From assembly GCA_028876585.1 (NCBI GenBank), contig JAGWRL010000144.1:1-31863 (forward strand): DNA of 31,863 nt, written 5' to 3'. Below, piece by piece: positions 7,492-16,427 of this stretch (within the stretch, counting starts at the first letter, position 1; each line of letters starts with the position of its first letter). The notes under the pieces were generated by a model. That model did no database searches. It was not told the DNA's origin and saw only the letters and a program-made list of their open reading frames with translations. Source of the stretch: Pseudomonadota bacterium. GTDB lineage: Bacteria > Pseudomonadota > Alphaproteobacteria > Rhizobiales > Beijerinckiaceae. The position numbers and the translations under genes are program-made.

Positions 7492-7869
7492 TTGTCCGAC
7501 GTCTACCTGTTCCAACTCGCCTCGCAGCGCACCGGCTATCTCTCGGCGCGGCAGACGCTGATCGCCCAGAACGTCGCCAACGCCAACACGCCGGGCTTCA
7601 AGGCGCTCGACCTGAAACCGTTCGCCGCGACGCTGGCGGAAACGCAGATGCGCATGTCCGTCACCAATTCCGCGCATCTGACGCCGACCGCGCAGGAACT
7701 CGATCCGCCCAAATCGCAGGACAGCAGCGCCGGCACAACCAGCGTTTCCGGCAATTCCATCGATGTCGAAAGCGAGATGGTGCATCTGGGCGAGGTCAAC
7801 CGCGACTTCACCGAGGCCACCAACATCAAGAAGATCTTCCATCAGATGATGATGCAGGCGCTCAAATAA
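7492..7869 (+). CDS. flgB: Flagellar basal-body rod protein FlgB
   Basis: A 125-residue proximal rod subunit that is exported through the flagellar type III apparatus and polymerises across the periplasm. The rod-family N-terminal motif is present as [15 protein letters not shown] at about residues 24-38, and the C-terminal helix ends M-M-M-Q-A-L-K. The start is TTG at 7492, with GGAG seven bases upstream; the frame is open far upstream, but that sequence belongs to the opposite-strand gene. It is the first gene of the flagellar block. Its TAA overlaps the ATG of flgC by one base, so the two are probably translated together. Confidence 0.93.
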   Translation: MSDVYLFQLASQRTGYLSARQTLIAQNVANANTPGFKALDLKPFAATLAETQMRMSVTNSAHLTPTAQELDPPKSQDSSAGTTSVSGNSIDVESEMVHLGEVNRDFTEATNIKKIFHQMMMQALK

Positions 7870-8294
7870 TGGCCAACCTCGATCCGCTGCGCGCTTCGCT
7901 TGAGATCGCCGGCTCCGGGCTCACCTCGCAATCGGCGCGGCTGCGCATCATCTCGGAGAACATCGCCAACGCCCAATCGACGGCGACGACGGCGGGCGGC
8001 GATCCCTATACGCGCCAGACCATCTCGTTCGAGAGCGCGCTCGACCGCGCCAGCGGCGCCAATCTGGTCAAGGTCAAGCAGATCGGCCGCGATTCCGCGC
8101 CGTTCCGCATCGAGCAGGACCCCGGCAACCCCGCCGCCGACGCCGCCGGCTTCGTCAAGCTGCCCAATGTCGACATGCTGACCGAGCTCGCCGACATGCG
8201 CGAGGCCAACCGCAGCTACGAAGCCAATCTCCAGGTCGCCAAACAATCGAGCGACCTGATGAGCCAGACAGTCGGGTTGTTGAAGGACATCTGA
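7869..8294 (+). CDS. flgC: Flagellar basal-body rod protein FlgC
   Basis: A 141-residue proximal rod protein, typical in size. The N-terminal rod motif is [10 protein letters not shown] (about residues 34-43), followed by a glycine-rich D-P-Y-T-R-Q segment. The C-terminal motif [11 protein letters not shown] is near residues 112-122, as in other FlgC proteins. It forms the rod with FlgB, FlgF and FlgG. It overlaps flgB by one base and is followed by fliE after a 23-base gap. Confidence 0.95.
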   Translation: MANLDPLRASLEIAGSGLTSQSARLRIISENIANAQSTATTAGGDPYTRQTISFESALDRASGANLVKVKQIGRDSAPFRIEQDPGNPAADAAGFVKLPNVDMLTELADMREANRSYEANLQVAKQSSDLMSQTVGLLKDI

Positions 8295-8317
8295 CCCCGC
8301 CCACAAAGGAGGCGCAC

Positions 8318-8620
8318 GTGGACGTTACCGCTTTATCATCCGTCGGCGGATTGGGCGCCACCGCGCGCTCGACGCAGGTCGCGCCGAGCGCCGCCGCCAG
8401 CGGCCCCTCGTTCACCGAAATGCTGGGCCAGGTGATCGCCGGTGGCGTCAACACGATTCAGGCCGGCGAATCGGCGGCGATTCAGGGCCTCAGCGGCGCG
8501 GCGCCGGCGTTCAAGGTGGTCGAGTCGGTGATGGCGGCGCAGCGCACGTTGCAGGAGGGGCTGTCGATCCGCGACAAGGTCGTCTCCGCCTATCAGGAAA
8601 TCGCGCGGATGACGATCTGA
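8318..8620 (+). CDS. fliE: Flagellar hook-basal body complex protein FliE
   Basis: A 100-residue protein that joins the MS ring to the proximal rod and gates export of rod proteins. The start is GTG at 8318, preceded by a strong AAAGGAGG with a 5-base gap. Residues from about 30 onward carry the FliE pattern: F-T-E-M-L-G-Q, then A-G-E-S-A-A-I-Q-G, V-V-E-S-V-M-A-A-Q-R-T-L and the final V-S-A-Y-Q-E-I-A-R-M. Placement between flgC and flgG is standard for Hyphomicrobiales. Confidence 0.94.
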   Translation: MDVTALSSVGGLGATARSTQVAPSAAASGPSFTEMLGQVIAGGVNTIQAGESAAIQGLSGAAPAFKVVESVMAAQRTLQEGLSIRDKVVSAYQEIARMTI

Positions 8621-8683
8621 CGCCAGCCTCGGACCAACTCGCTCGATTAGGCTCGGCGCCGATCCCCTCAAGGAGTCTCAGCA

Positions 8684-9472
8684 ATGCGTGCGTTGGCGAT
8701 CGCGGCGACCGGCATGAGCGCGCAGGAGCGCAACATCGAAGTGATCGCGAACAACGTCGCGAACATCAACACCACTGGCTTCAAGCGCTCGCGCGCGGAA
8801 TTCACCGACCTGATCTATCAGAACGAGCGCCTGCAAGGCGTGGCGAGCCGCGGCAAGGACGCCACCGTGCCCGAGGGCGCGCAGATCGGCCTGGGCGTGC
8901 GCACCGCCGCGATCCGCTCGGTCAACATTCAAGGCTCGCTCGCCAGCACCGGCAATTCGCTCGACATGTCGATTAACGGCCGCGGCTGGTTCCAGGTGAC
9001 GACGCCGGTCGGCGACACGGTCTACACCCGCGACGGCGCCTTCAACGTCAACGCGCTGGGTCAGTTGGTCACCGGCGACGGCCTGCTCATCACCCCCAAC
9101 ATCGTGGTGCCGATCAACGCCACCGCAGTGAACGTCAGCCAGTCCGGCCTCGTCACCGCCACGGTCGCCGGCCAGCCGCTGCCGCAGACGCTGGGCCAGT
9201 TGACGCTCGCCAATTTCGTCAACGAGGCCGGCATGATGGCGCTCGGCGGCAATCTGTTCCAGCAGACGGCGGCCTCCGGCCCGCCCAATGTCGGGGTGCC
9301 CGGCGACGTCGCGTTCGGCGTCATCCAGCAGGGCTATCTGGAATCCTCCAACGTCGATCCGGTCTCGGAGATCACCAACCTCATCTCGGCGCAACGCGCT
9401 TATGAGATGAACTCCAAGGTCATCCAGGCGGCCGACCAGATGTCGGGCACCATCTCCAACATGCGCGCCTGA
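8684..9472 (+). CDS. flgG: Flagellar basal-body distal rod protein FlgG
   Basis: A 262-residue distal rod subunit, typical in length. The N-terminal rod motif [13 protein letters not shown] is at about residues 23-35. The D1-type region includes [10 protein letters not shown] and Y-T-R-D-G-A-F. The conserved C-terminus reads Y-L-E-S-S-N-V-D, then [18 protein letters not shown] precedes the ATG by about 8 bases. A 63-base gap separates it from fliE. Its TGA overlaps the start of flgA by one base. flgF, the usual partner in other bacteria, is not adjacent. Confidence 0.95.
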   Translation: MRALAIAATGMSAQERNIEVIANNVANINTTGFKRSRAEFTDLIYQNERLQGVASRGKDATVPEGAQIGLGVRTAAIRSVNIQGSLASTGNSLDMSINGRGWFQVTTPVGDTVYTRDGAFNVNALGQLVTGDGLLITPNIVVPINATAVNVSQSGLVTATVAGQPLPQTLGQLTLANFVNEAGMMALGGNLFQQTAASGPPNVGVPGDVAFGVIQQGYLESSNVDPVSEITNLISAQRAYEMNSKVIQAADQMSGTISNMRA

Positions 9473-9927
9473 TGTCGGCCCGGCTCCTCCTCCTCGCCTG
9501 CGGCGTCGCCCTCGCGCTCGCCTCCCCCGCCACGGCGACGGAGATGCGCGCGCCCTCCCCCAAGGCGATCATTTATCCCGGCGAAATCATCACCGAAGAC
9601 AGATTGGAAGACTCGCCGCTCGCGCCGCCGACCTACGGCGGCCCGGTGGCGCTGGCGCCCGAGGACGTGCTCGGCATGATGGCGACGCGCACGCTGCTGC
9701 CCGGCCGCTCGATCCCGATGTCGGCGCTTTCGCCGCCGCGCGTCGTGCGCGCCGGCGCGCCGGTGAAAATGCTCTATATCGACGGTGCGCTCACCATTGT
9801 CACCGCCGGCTCGGCGTTGCAAGACGGCGCCGTCGGACAGACGGTCAAGGTGCGCAACGACGACAGCGGCGTCACGGTGTCGGGACGGGTGCGCGGCGAC
9901 GGCTCGGTGATGGTGAGCGGCGGATGA
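9472..9927 (+). CDS. flgA: Flagellar P-ring assembly chaperone FlgA
   Basis: A 151-residue periplasmic protein that helps FlgI assemble the P ring around the rod. A signal peptide covers about residues 1-22 (hydrophobic core, then A-T-A). The mature part is an SAF-type domain with P-G-E-I-I-T-E-D-R-L near residue 36, L-L-P-G-R-S-I-P near 75 and V-G-Q-T-V-K-V-R-N near 123. It is shorter than enterobacterial FlgA, as is usual in Alphaproteobacteria. It overlaps flgG by one base and flgI by four, consistent with coupled translation. Confidence 0.9.
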   Translation: MSARLLLLACGVALALASPATATEMRAPSPKAIIYPGEIITEDRLEDSPLAPPTYGGPVALAPEDVLGMMATRTLLPGRSIPMSALSPPRVVRAGAPVKMLYIDGALTIVTAGSALQDGAVGQTVKVRNDDSGVTVSGRVRGDGSVMVSGG

Positions 9928-11021
9928 GACGCGCCCTCGCCATATTGCTGTTGGCGCTGGCCTTCGTGGCGCAAGCGGGCGCGGCGGTGCGCATCAAGGA
10001 CACGACCTCGCTGCGCGGCGCGCGCGACGCCCAGTTGGTTGGTTACGGCCTCGTGATCGGCCTGCAAGGCACCGGCGATTCGCTGCGCAACGCGCCGTTC
10101 ACCGATCAGGCGCTGCAATCCATGCTCGAACGCCTCGGGCTGGCGATGCGCGGCTCTTCGCTGCGCAACAAGAACGTCGCCGCCGTGATCGTCACCGCCG
10201 ACCTGCCCTACGGCATGGACGCCGGACAGCGGCTCGATGTGACGGTCTCCTCGCTGGGCGATTCCACTTCGTTGATGGGCGGCACGCTGCTGCTGACCCA
10301 GCTCACCGGCCCCGACGGGCTGCCGCGCGCCAGCGCGCAGGGCGCCGTCACCGTCACCGGCTTCGACGCCGTCGGTCAGGCCGAAACCGTCAGCCAGGGC
10401 GTGCCGACCGCCGGCCGCATTCCCAATGGCGGCATCGTCGAGTCGCCGATCGAAGGCCCGGTCGATGAAATGCGGATGTTCCTCGAACTGCGCAATCCCG
10501 ACTATAAAACAGCCATGCGCATCCTCGACGCCATCAACGCCTTTTCGCAAAGGGTCTATCACAAGCCGATCGCGTTCGAGCGCGACGCGCGCTCGGTTGA
10601 ACTGCTGCGCCCCGGCAATGTCAGCACGCCGCGCCTGATGTCGCAGATCGGCGAGTTGATGATCGACCCCGACACTGCCGCGCGGGTGGTGGTGGATTCG
10701 CGCACCGGGACGGTGGTGATCGGTCAGGATGTGCAGATCTCGACGGTCGCGGTCACGCATGGCACGCTCAACGTGCGCATCACCGAGGCGCCGCAGGTCT
10801 CGCAGCCCGCGCCGCTCAGCGACGGCAAGACCGTGGTGACGCCGAGCACGCAGGTAAACGTCAACGAAGCGGGCGGCCCCGTCGCCATCGTCGCCGGATC
10901 GAGCCTGCGTTCGCTGGTCGCCGGCCTCAACCGGCTCGGCGTCAAGCCGAGCGGCGTGATCGCGATCCTGCAGGCGATCAAGTCGGCCGGCGCGCTGCAA
11001 GCCGATCTCGTCGTGCAATAG
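9924..11021 (+). CDS. flgI: Flagellar P-ring protein FlgI
   Basis: The 365-residue precursor of the P ring, the bushing in the peptidoglycan layer. A signal peptide covers about residues 1-20 (ending A-G-A before A-V-R-I-K-D). The family core L-V-G-Y-G-L-V-I-G-L-Q-G-T-G-D-S-L-R is near residues 38-55, with A-V-I-V-T-A-D-L-P later. Length and C-terminus (S-A-G-A-L-Q-A-D-L-V-V-Q) fit the family. It overlaps flgA by four bases and is followed by a 40-base gap before motE. Confidence 0.96.
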   Translation: MRRALAILLLALAFVAQAGAAVRIKDTTSLRGARDAQLVGYGLVIGLQGTGDSLRNAPFTDQALQSMLERLGLAMRGSSLRNKNVAAVIVTADLPYGMDAGQRLDVTVSSLGDSTSLMGGTLLLTQLTGPDGLPRASAQGAVTVTGFDAVGQAETVSQGVPTAGRIPNGGIVESPIEGPVDEMRMFLELRNPDYKTAMRILDAINAFSQRVYHKPIAFERDARSVELLRPGNVSTPRLMSQIGELMIDPDTAARVVVDSRTGTVVIGQDVQISTVAVTHGTLNVRITEAPQVSQPAPLSDGKTVVTPSTQVNVNEAGGPVAIVAGSSLRSLVAGLNRLGVKPSGVIAILQAIKSAGALQADLVVQ

Positions 11022-11061
11022 CGTCAGGCCGGGATAAGCCTGCGCCCCTAACCTTTGCCGC

Positions 11062-11595
11062 ATGATCCCGATCCGCACATGGGGCGCCGCGCTTGCCCGT
11101 TTGGCCGCAGCGACAGCGTTAACGAGCCTCCTCGCCCCCGCGCTCGCGGCGGCGCAGGACGCGGCGAAGCCCAAGGCCGCGCCCGTCGGCGAGCATTCCG
11201 CCGATAGCGAAATCTCGCGCTATTGCTCGGCCATCGAACCAAACGCCGGCGAAGCGCGCGCCACCTATCAACTCAGGCGCCTCGCCGACCTTCAGGCCCA
11301 GGTGCGCGAAGAGGTCGAGAAGCTTGAAGCCAAGGAAAGCGCGGCGCGCGAGTGGGTCACCAAACGCGAGACGATGATGAAGAGCGCCACCGACGACGTC
11401 GTCGCCATCTACGGCAAGATGGCGCCGGAAGCGGCCGCGCCGCAGCTCGCGGCGATGGACGACAATATCGCCGCGGCGGTGCTGGCCAAGCTCAACCCGC
11501 GCGTCGCCGGCGCCATTCTGGCGGAGATGCAATCCGATCGCGCGGCCAAACTGTCGCTGCTGATCGCCGGCGCCTCGCCCGGGGACAAATCATGA
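11062..11595 (+). CDS. motE: MotE-type periplasmic protein, probable MotC chaperone
   Basis: A 177-residue protein. A signal peptide covers about residues 1-31 (A-L-A-A-A-Q). A charged coiled-coil segment lies at about 70-105. The C-terminal region resembles the MgtE N-domain, with I-Y-G-K-M-A-P-E-A-A-A and L-A-K-L-N-P-R-V-A-G-A-I-L-A-E-M (about 115-160). In Sinorhizobium meliloti MotE is a periplasmic chaperone for the motility protein MotC. The position between flgI and flgH matches that group as I recall it. This implies a MotC-type motor in the organism, although motC is not in the window. The stop overlaps flgH by four bases. Confidence 0.83.
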   Translation: MIPIRTWGAALARLAAATALTSLLAPALAAAQDAAKPKAAPVGEHSADSEISRYCSAIEPNAGEARATYQLRRLADLQAQVREEVEKLEAKESAAREWVTKRETMMKSATDDVVAIYGKMAPEAAAPQLAAMDDNIAAAVLAKLNPRVAGAILAEMQSDRAAKLSLLIAGASPGDKS

Positions 11596-12314
11596 GCCGG
11601 CTGGCGCGCTTCTCCCCCCTCGCCCTCATCGCCTGTCTCGCCGGTTGCAGCGCGCCGAAGGATTTCATGCGCGCGCCCGATCTTTCGGCGGTCGGCACCG
11701 GAATCGCGGAAAGCTCGCCCGACGCCGCCATCGAATTGCCGGCGGTGGCGAACGCGGTGGCGACGCCGCGCGCGCTAAACCTCTACACCGATCAGCGCAT
11801 CACCCATGTCGGCGACATCCTGACCGTCAATATTGCGATCAACGACAAGGCCGTGGTCGGCAATTCGTCGGGTCGCAACACCACCTCGAACGGCACGCTC
11901 GGCTTCGACTGGACCTTCTCGCCGCCGACCTACAGCGCCGGCGGCGCCGCGGGCATGTTGCCGTCGACTTCGCTAAACTACAAGCACGACTTCAATTCGC
12001 TCTCCAACCAGCAGGGAGCCGGCAACATCAACCGCTCCGAGCAAATCCAACTCTCCGTGCCGGCCATCGTCACCAGCGTGCTGCCGAACGGCAATCTCGT
12101 CATCAAGGGCTCGCAGGAGGTGCGCATCAACTACGAGCTGCGTCAATTGACCATCGCCGGCCTGGTGCGCCCCTCCGACATCTCGCGCGACAACACCGTC
12201 GCCTACGACCGAATCGCGGAGGCGCGCATTTCCTATGGCGGGCGTGGCCGTCTGACGGAGGCGCAACAACCCGGCTGGGGCCAGCAGGCCTACGACCTCG
12301 CCAAGCCGTTCTGA
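11592..12314 (+). CDS. flgH: Flagellar L-ring lipoprotein FlgH
   Basis: A 240-residue outer-membrane lipoprotein that forms the L ring. A lipoprotein signal peptide ends with the lipobox L-A-G-C, so Cys19 would be lipidated. The family segment L-Y-T-D-Q-R-I-T-H-V-G-D-I-L-T-V near residues 64-79 is clear. So are the C-terminal strands L-P-N-G-N-L-V-I-K-G and R-P-S-D-I-S-R-D-N-T-V. The ATG at 11592 overlaps the motE stop; upstream codons in this frame belong to the shadow of motE. Confidence 0.95.
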   Translation: MSRLARFSPLALIACLAGCSAPKDFMRAPDLSAVGTGIAESSPDAAIELPAVANAVATPRALNLYTDQRITHVGDILTVNIAINDKAVVGNSSGRNTTSNGTLGFDWTFSPPTYSAGGAAGMLPSTSLNYKHDFNSLSNQQGAGNINRSEQIQLSVPAIVTSVLPNGNLVIKGSQEVRINYELRQLTIAGLVRPSDISRDNTVAYDRIAEARISYGGRGRLTEAQQPGWGQQAYDLAKPF

Positions 12315-12328
12315 CGGGAGCCCGCGCC

Positions 12329-12859
12329 ATGGCCAATCCGGCGTCTGCGTCCGCTGCGAAGAAGAAATCCTCCTTCATGTCGACGCTGATCGAGTGGATC
12401 GTCGTCACGCTGATCGCCGGCGGCGCCGGGTTCGCGCTGACGGCGATGAACCCCGTGCAGACCGGCCCCGAGACCAGCGCCGCCGACAAACCGCCGCCGG
12501 GCAAGCTGGCGCCGGAAAAAAGGGAAAGCGAAAAGAAAGATGTCGCCGCCGCATGCGCCCCTGGCGGCCCCAGCATGATTGATCTGCCGCCGATCATCAC
12601 CAACATCGCCAATCCCGCCGACACCTGGGTGCGGCTCGAAGGCTCGATCGTGTTTGATCCCAAGGCCGTGCCGCACCCGGAAGTCGTGGCCGCCGAAATC
12701 GCCACCGACGAGATGGCCTATCTCCACACCGTCACCATCAACCAGTTGCAGGGCCCCATCGGTCTGGAGAACATCCGGCAGGACCTGCGTGATCGCGCGA
12801 TGGTCCGCTCCAACGGCAAAGTCACCGACCTGTTGCTGAAAACCCTGGTGTTGCAATGA
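12329..12859 (+). CDS. fliL: Flagellar basal-body-associated protein FliL
   Basis: A 176-residue single-pass inner-membrane protein. A short lysine-rich cytoplasmic tail (K-K-K-S-S) is followed by a membrane segment at about 19-40, a charged linker and a periplasmic FliL domain. The domain begins near L-P-P-I-I-T-N-I-A-N and ends S-N-G-K-V-T-D-L-L-L-K-T-L-V-L-Q. FliL associates with the stator and motor. GGGAG lies eight bases upstream of the ATG. It overlaps fliP by four bases. A second protein of similar form is encoded at 23245-23709. Confidence 0.9.
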   Translation: MANPASASAAKKKSSFMSTLIEWIVVTLIAGGAGFALTAMNPVQTGPETSAADKPPPGKLAPEKRESEKKDVAAACAPGGPSMIDLPPIITNIANPADTWVRLEGSIVFDPKAVPHPEVVAAEIATDEMAYLHTVTINQLQGPIGLENIRQDLRDRAMVRSNGKVTDLLLKTLVLQ

Positions 12860-13590
12860 GCCGCCTCGCGCTCGCCGCCGGCCTCTGGCTCGCTTTCGTC
12901 ACGGCGGCCACGGCACAGTCGATCGATCTGGGCGCGCTGATTCCCTCTGGCGGCGCTTCGGCGACCGGCCGGGTCATCCAGATCGCGGCCATTCTCACCG
13001 CGCTGTCGATCGCGCCCGGCCTGCTCATCATGGTGACGAGCTTCACCCGCTTCATCGTCGCCCTGTCGTTTCTGCGCTCCGGACTGGGGCTGCAAAGCTC
13101 GCCGCCCAACATCGTGCTCACCTCGCTGGCGTTGTTCATGACGCTGTTCGTCATGCAGCCGACCTTCGACCGCGCCTGGCGCGAGGGCCTGCAACCGTTG
13201 ATGAACGACACGCTGCCGCAGGACAAGGCGCTCGCCGCGATCGCCCAGCCGTTCCGCGATTTCATGCTTGCGCAGGTGCGCGAAAAGGACATGACGCTGT
13301 TTGAGAATCTCTCGCGGGGACAGCTCGACATCAAGGACCGTTCGACCGTGGACCTGCGCGTGTTGATCCCGGCATTCATGATCTCCGAGCTGCGGCGCGG
13401 CTTCGAGATCGGCTTCATGATCGTGCTGCCGTTTCTGGTGATCGACCTGATCGTGGCGACGCTGACCATGTCGATGGGCATGATGATGCTGCCGCCGACG
13501 GTGCTGTCGCTGCCCGCCAAACTGCTGTTTTTCGTCATGGTCGACGGCTGGAACCTGCTGGTCGGCAGCCTCGTGCGCTCGGTCTCGTGA
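12856..13590 (+). CDS. fliP: Flagellar export gate protein FliP
   Basis: A 244-residue multi-pass membrane protein of the type III export gate core, which assembles with FliQ and FliR. An N-terminal signal-like segment precedes the family signature region P-G-L-L-I-M-V-T-S-F-T-R-F-I-V-A-L-S-F-L-R. The second conserved part, L-I-P-A-F-M-I-S-E-L-R-R-G-F-E-I-G-F, is near residues 170-187, and M-S-M-G-M-M-M-L-P-P is near 207. It overlaps fliL by four bases. It seems to be the last gene of the first flagellar unit, since a 65-base gap follows. Confidence 0.97.
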   Translation: MSRLALAAGLWLAFVTAATAQSIDLGALIPSGGASATGRVIQIAAILTALSIAPGLLIMVTSFTRFIVALSFLRSGLGLQSSPPNIVLTSLALFMTLFVMQPTFDRAWREGLQPLMNDTLPQDKALAAIAQPFRDFMLAQVREKDMTLFENLSRGQLDIKDRSTVDLRVLIPAFMISELRRGFEIGFMIVLPFLVIDLIVATLTMSMGMMMLPPTVLSLPAKLLFFVMVDGWNLLVGSLVRSVS

Positions 13591-13604
13591 CCACGCGAGC
13601 CTCA

Positions 13605-13635
13605 GGCAAGGCTGCGGGTGTTCCCTTGAGCCGAC
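13605..13635 (+). promoter_or_regulatory. Candidate flgE control region, shared with flgB
   Basis: GGCAAGGC at 13605-13612 is followed after two bases by CGGG, then TTGA at 13626-13629 and CGAC at 13632-13635. The elements, their order and the TTGA-N2-CGAC spacing are those seen upstream of flgB; only the middle spacer differs, by four bases. The start of the pattern is 51 bases before the flgE ATG, against 46 before the flgB TTG. It sits in the 65-base gap after fliP. Confidence 0.4.
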
Positions 13636-13655
13636 AAAGTTGGAGCTGACGCGTC

Positions 13656-14891
13656 ATGAGCATTCTGAACACCTCGTTGTCGGGCATGTTGTCCAACACC
13701 AACTGGCTGACAGCGATCGCGCAGAACGTCGCCAACGCCAACACGCCCGGCTACAAGAACGTCCAGACCTACTTCTCCGCGCTGGTGAATTCGTCGCAGA
13801 ACTTCGACTCCCAGTTCTCCGGCGTCGCGGCCAGCACCAGGCCGCTGAACTCGTTGCAGGGACAGGACATGCAGACCTCTTCCACCACCGATCTCGCGGT
13901 GCAGGGCGCCGGCTACTTCCTGGTCTCCAATTCGTCAGGCAACATCTATCTCACCCGCAACGGTTCGTTCGTGCCCGACGCGTCAGGCAACCTTGTCAAC
14001 GCCGCCGGATATTATCTGATGGGCACGCCCGTGGGGCAGCAGGGCGTCGCGCTCAACTCCCTGTCCGGGCTGGTCAAGATCAACATCGCCAGCGGCGGCG
14101 ACGCCTCGATCGCCTCGACCGCCGCCACGCTCACCGCCAACCTGCCCTCCAACGCCGCCGCCGTGACCGGGTCCACGCCGGCGAGCAACAGCGCGTCGTC
14201 CCAATTCACCGCCGAAACTTCGCTGGTCGCCTATGATAATCTTGGCAGCGCCCACACCATCAACATCTATTTCACCAAGACGGCGACCAGCACCTGGCAG
14301 GCGACTGCCTATGACGCCAGCGGCGCGGCGACCGGCGGCGGCTTCCCGTACAGCTCCGGACCATTGGCGACGCAAACCCTCACCTTCAATCCCAACAACG
14401 GCCAACTCTCAAGCGGCTCTCCGATGAGCCTGACCGTGCCGGGCGGGCAGAACCTGACGATCGATTTGAGCCAGACGACGCAGCTCGCCTCCAACTTCGC
14501 GGTGACATCAGTCAACATCAACGGCAATGCGCCGGGCACAATCACCAACGTGACGGTTGGACAGGACGGCACGCTGTCATTCGACTACGGCAATGGTTCC
14601 TCGACGCCAGTCTATAAGGTGCCGCTCGCCAAAGTGGCGAGCCCGGACAATCTCAATTCCGTGCTCGGCGACGCCTTTCAGGCCAATCCTGTTTCCGGCG
14701 CGCCGCAGGTCGGGATCGCGGGGACCGGCGGCCTTGGCACCATCAACTCCAGCGCGCTCGAACAATCGACCGTCGACCTCGCCACCGAATTGACCGACAT
14801 GGTGCAGGCGCAGAGCAGCTATGAGGCCAACTCGAAGGTGTTCCAGTCCGGCGCGAAAATCCTCGACGTGCTCAACAATATCCAAGCCTAG
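13656..14891 (+). CDS. flgE: Flagellar hook protein FlgE
   Basis: A 411-residue structural subunit of the hook, the universal joint between rod and filament. The N-terminal axial motif [14 protein letters not shown] is at about residues 23-36, and the C-terminal axial helix has M-V-Q-A-Q-S-S-Y-E-A-N-S-K. The central region is rich in Ser, Thr, Asn and Gly, as expected for the exposed hook domains. A GGAG precedes the ATG by ten bases. It heads the second flagellar unit and is followed by flgK after 28 bases. Confidence 0.95.
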   Translation: MSILNTSLSGMLSNTNWLTAIAQNVANANTPGYKNVQTYFSALVNSSQNFDSQFSGVAASTRPLNSLQGQDMQTSSTTDLAVQGAGYFLVSNSSGNIYLTRNGSFVPDASGNLVNAAGYYLMGTPVGQQGVALNSLSGLVKINIASGGDASIASTAATLTANLPSNAAAVTGSTPASNSASSQFTAETSLVAYDNLGSAHTINIYFTKTATSTWQATAYDASGAATGGGFPYSSGPLATQTLTFNPNNGQLSSGSPMSLTVPGGQNLTIDLSQTTQLASNFAVTSVNINGNAPGTITNVTVGQDGTLSFDYGNGSSTPVYKVPLAKVASPDNLNSVLGDAFQANPVSGAPQVGIAGTGGLGTINSSALEQSTVDLATELTDMVQAQSSYEANSKVFQSGAKILDVLNNIQA

Positions 14892-14919
14892 TCGCATCCG
14901 CCGCTCGTGAGACAAAACT

Positions 14920-16422
14920 ATGTCGCTGTCCGCCGCTTTCGACATCATCAACTCCTCGTTCCGCGCGATCGGAACCCAGAGTTCGACGATCGCGTCAAAT
15001 ATCGCCAACTCGAACACCGCGCGTTACTCGCGTCAGTTGGCGCGGCCCGTCACCGACCCGTTCAACGGCGTCGCCGTCTATTCGATCTCGCGCGAGGCTG
15101 ACAGCGCGCTGGCGGCGCAACTCAATGTCGCAACCTCAGATTCCGCAGCGCAAAGCGCAATTTCCGCCGGTGTTGGCGCCTTGGCGCAGACCGTAAGCGA
15201 TTCCTCAAGCGCGACATCGGCGGGCGCGCTGCAAAACGGCGCGTCCCCGTTCGCGCTATTGGCGAATTTCCGCGTCGCACTTTCGACCTACCAAGCCCAA
15301 CCTACAAGTTTGACCGCGGCGCAGGCGGCCGTCACCGCGGCCAAGAGCGTCGCTACGTCACTGAACGCGGGCGCCAGCGCCGTCACGCAAGTCCGCAGCC
15401 AGGCGGACCAGGCCATTGCGCAGGCCGTCGGGACAGTGAACACGCTGCTCGGTCAATTTCAGACGGTCGATAATTCCGTCGTGTCCGGCCTCGCCAGCGG
15501 CGCCAATGTCGGGGCTCTGCAAGACAAGCGCGACGCCCTTGTGACGCAAATCGCTCAGCAAATAGGTGTGTCGACCTTCGTCAATGGCAATGGGTCGATG
15601 TCGATCTTCACTGACAGCGGCGTGACCCTCTATGAGAACGCCCCCTCCAATATCACATTCGCCCCGAGCGGCACGCTCGGCCCGAACCAGACTGGCGCGC
15701 AGGTCTACGTCAACGGCGCGCCCTTGACGGGCCCTTCCCTCAACACGCCGCTGCAATCGGGCGCCATCGCCGGCCTGATCCATCTGCGCGACACGATCGC
15801 CCCGCAATATCAATCACAGCTCGATCAGGTCGCCGGAAACCTCATCACGGCCTTTCAAGAGACCGACCAATCCATCACGACACCGGGCCTGCCCCCTTTG
15901 CCGGGTCTGTTCACCACGCCTGGGGCCACCTCCGTCCCGCCGAGCCCGACCTGGACCGGCGTCGCCAACGCGATCACGATCAATCCCAACGTCGACCCGG
16001 CGCAGGGTGGCAACGCCTTCCTGCTGCGCGATGGCGGCATCTCGGACACGGCGAACCAGAACTACACCTACAACCCTTCGGGACAGGCGGGCTACACTAA
16101 CCGGTTGAGCCAGATGATATCGGCGTTGACGAGCCCGATGAGCTTCTCGTCCAATGCGGGACTGGGCGCGTCGGCTTCGTTGACGGATTATGCGAGCGCC
16201 TCAGTCAGTTGGCTGCAAGGCGCCAATCAACAGGCCTCCGGCGCCGCCGCCTATCAAAACTCGCTGCAGACGCAGGCCTCCTCGGCGCTGAATAATGCCA
16301 CCGGGGTCAACCTCGACACCGAACTCACCAATATGCTGACCATCGAGAGCAGCTACACCGCCTCCGCAAAATTGATGACCACAGTCAGCGGAATGCTCAA
16401 AACCCTCGTCAACGCGGTCTGA
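14920..16422 (+). CDS. flgK: Flagellar hook-filament junction protein FlgK (HAP1)
   Basis: A 500-residue junction protein placed between hook and filament. The N-terminal axial region reads S-T-I-A-S-N-I-A-N-S-N-T-A-R-Y-S-R (about residues 22-38). The C-terminal helix includes L-D-T-E-L-T-N-M-L-T-I-E-S-S-Y-T-A-S-A-K, as in other FlgK proteins. The middle is low in complexity and rich in Ala, Ser, Thr and Gln. From this gene into flgL the DNA uses more A- and T-ending codons than its neighbours. Five bases separate it from flgL. Confidence 0.93.
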   Translation: MSLSAAFDIINSSFRAIGTQSSTIASNIANSNTARYSRQLARPVTDPFNGVAVYSISREADSALAAQLNVATSDSAAQSAISAGVGALAQTVSDSSSATSAGALQNGASPFALLANFRVALSTYQAQPTSLTAAQAAVTAAKSVATSLNAGASAVTQVRSQADQAIAQAVGTVNTLLGQFQTVDNSVVSGLASGANVGALQDKRDALVTQIAQQIGVSTFVNGNGSMSIFTDSGVTLYENAPSNITFAPSGTLGPNQTGAQVYVNGAPLTGPSLNTPLQSGAIAGLIHLRDTIAPQYQSQLDQVAGNLITAFQETDQSITTPGLPPLPGLFTTPGATSVPPSPTWTGVANAITINPNVDPAQGGNAFLLRDGGISDTANQNYTYNPSGQAGYTNRLSQMISALTSPMSFSSNAGLGASASLTDYASASVSWLQGANQQASGAAAYQNSLQTQASSALNNATGVNLDTELTNMLTIESSYTASAKLMTTVSGMLKTLVNAV

Positions 16423-16427
16423 ACGCC

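Noticed and set aside
11025..11042. Small hairpin CAGGC/GCCTG after flgI
   Set aside because: Only five base pairs, an eight-base loop and no T-tract, inside an operon; not convincing as a terminator.
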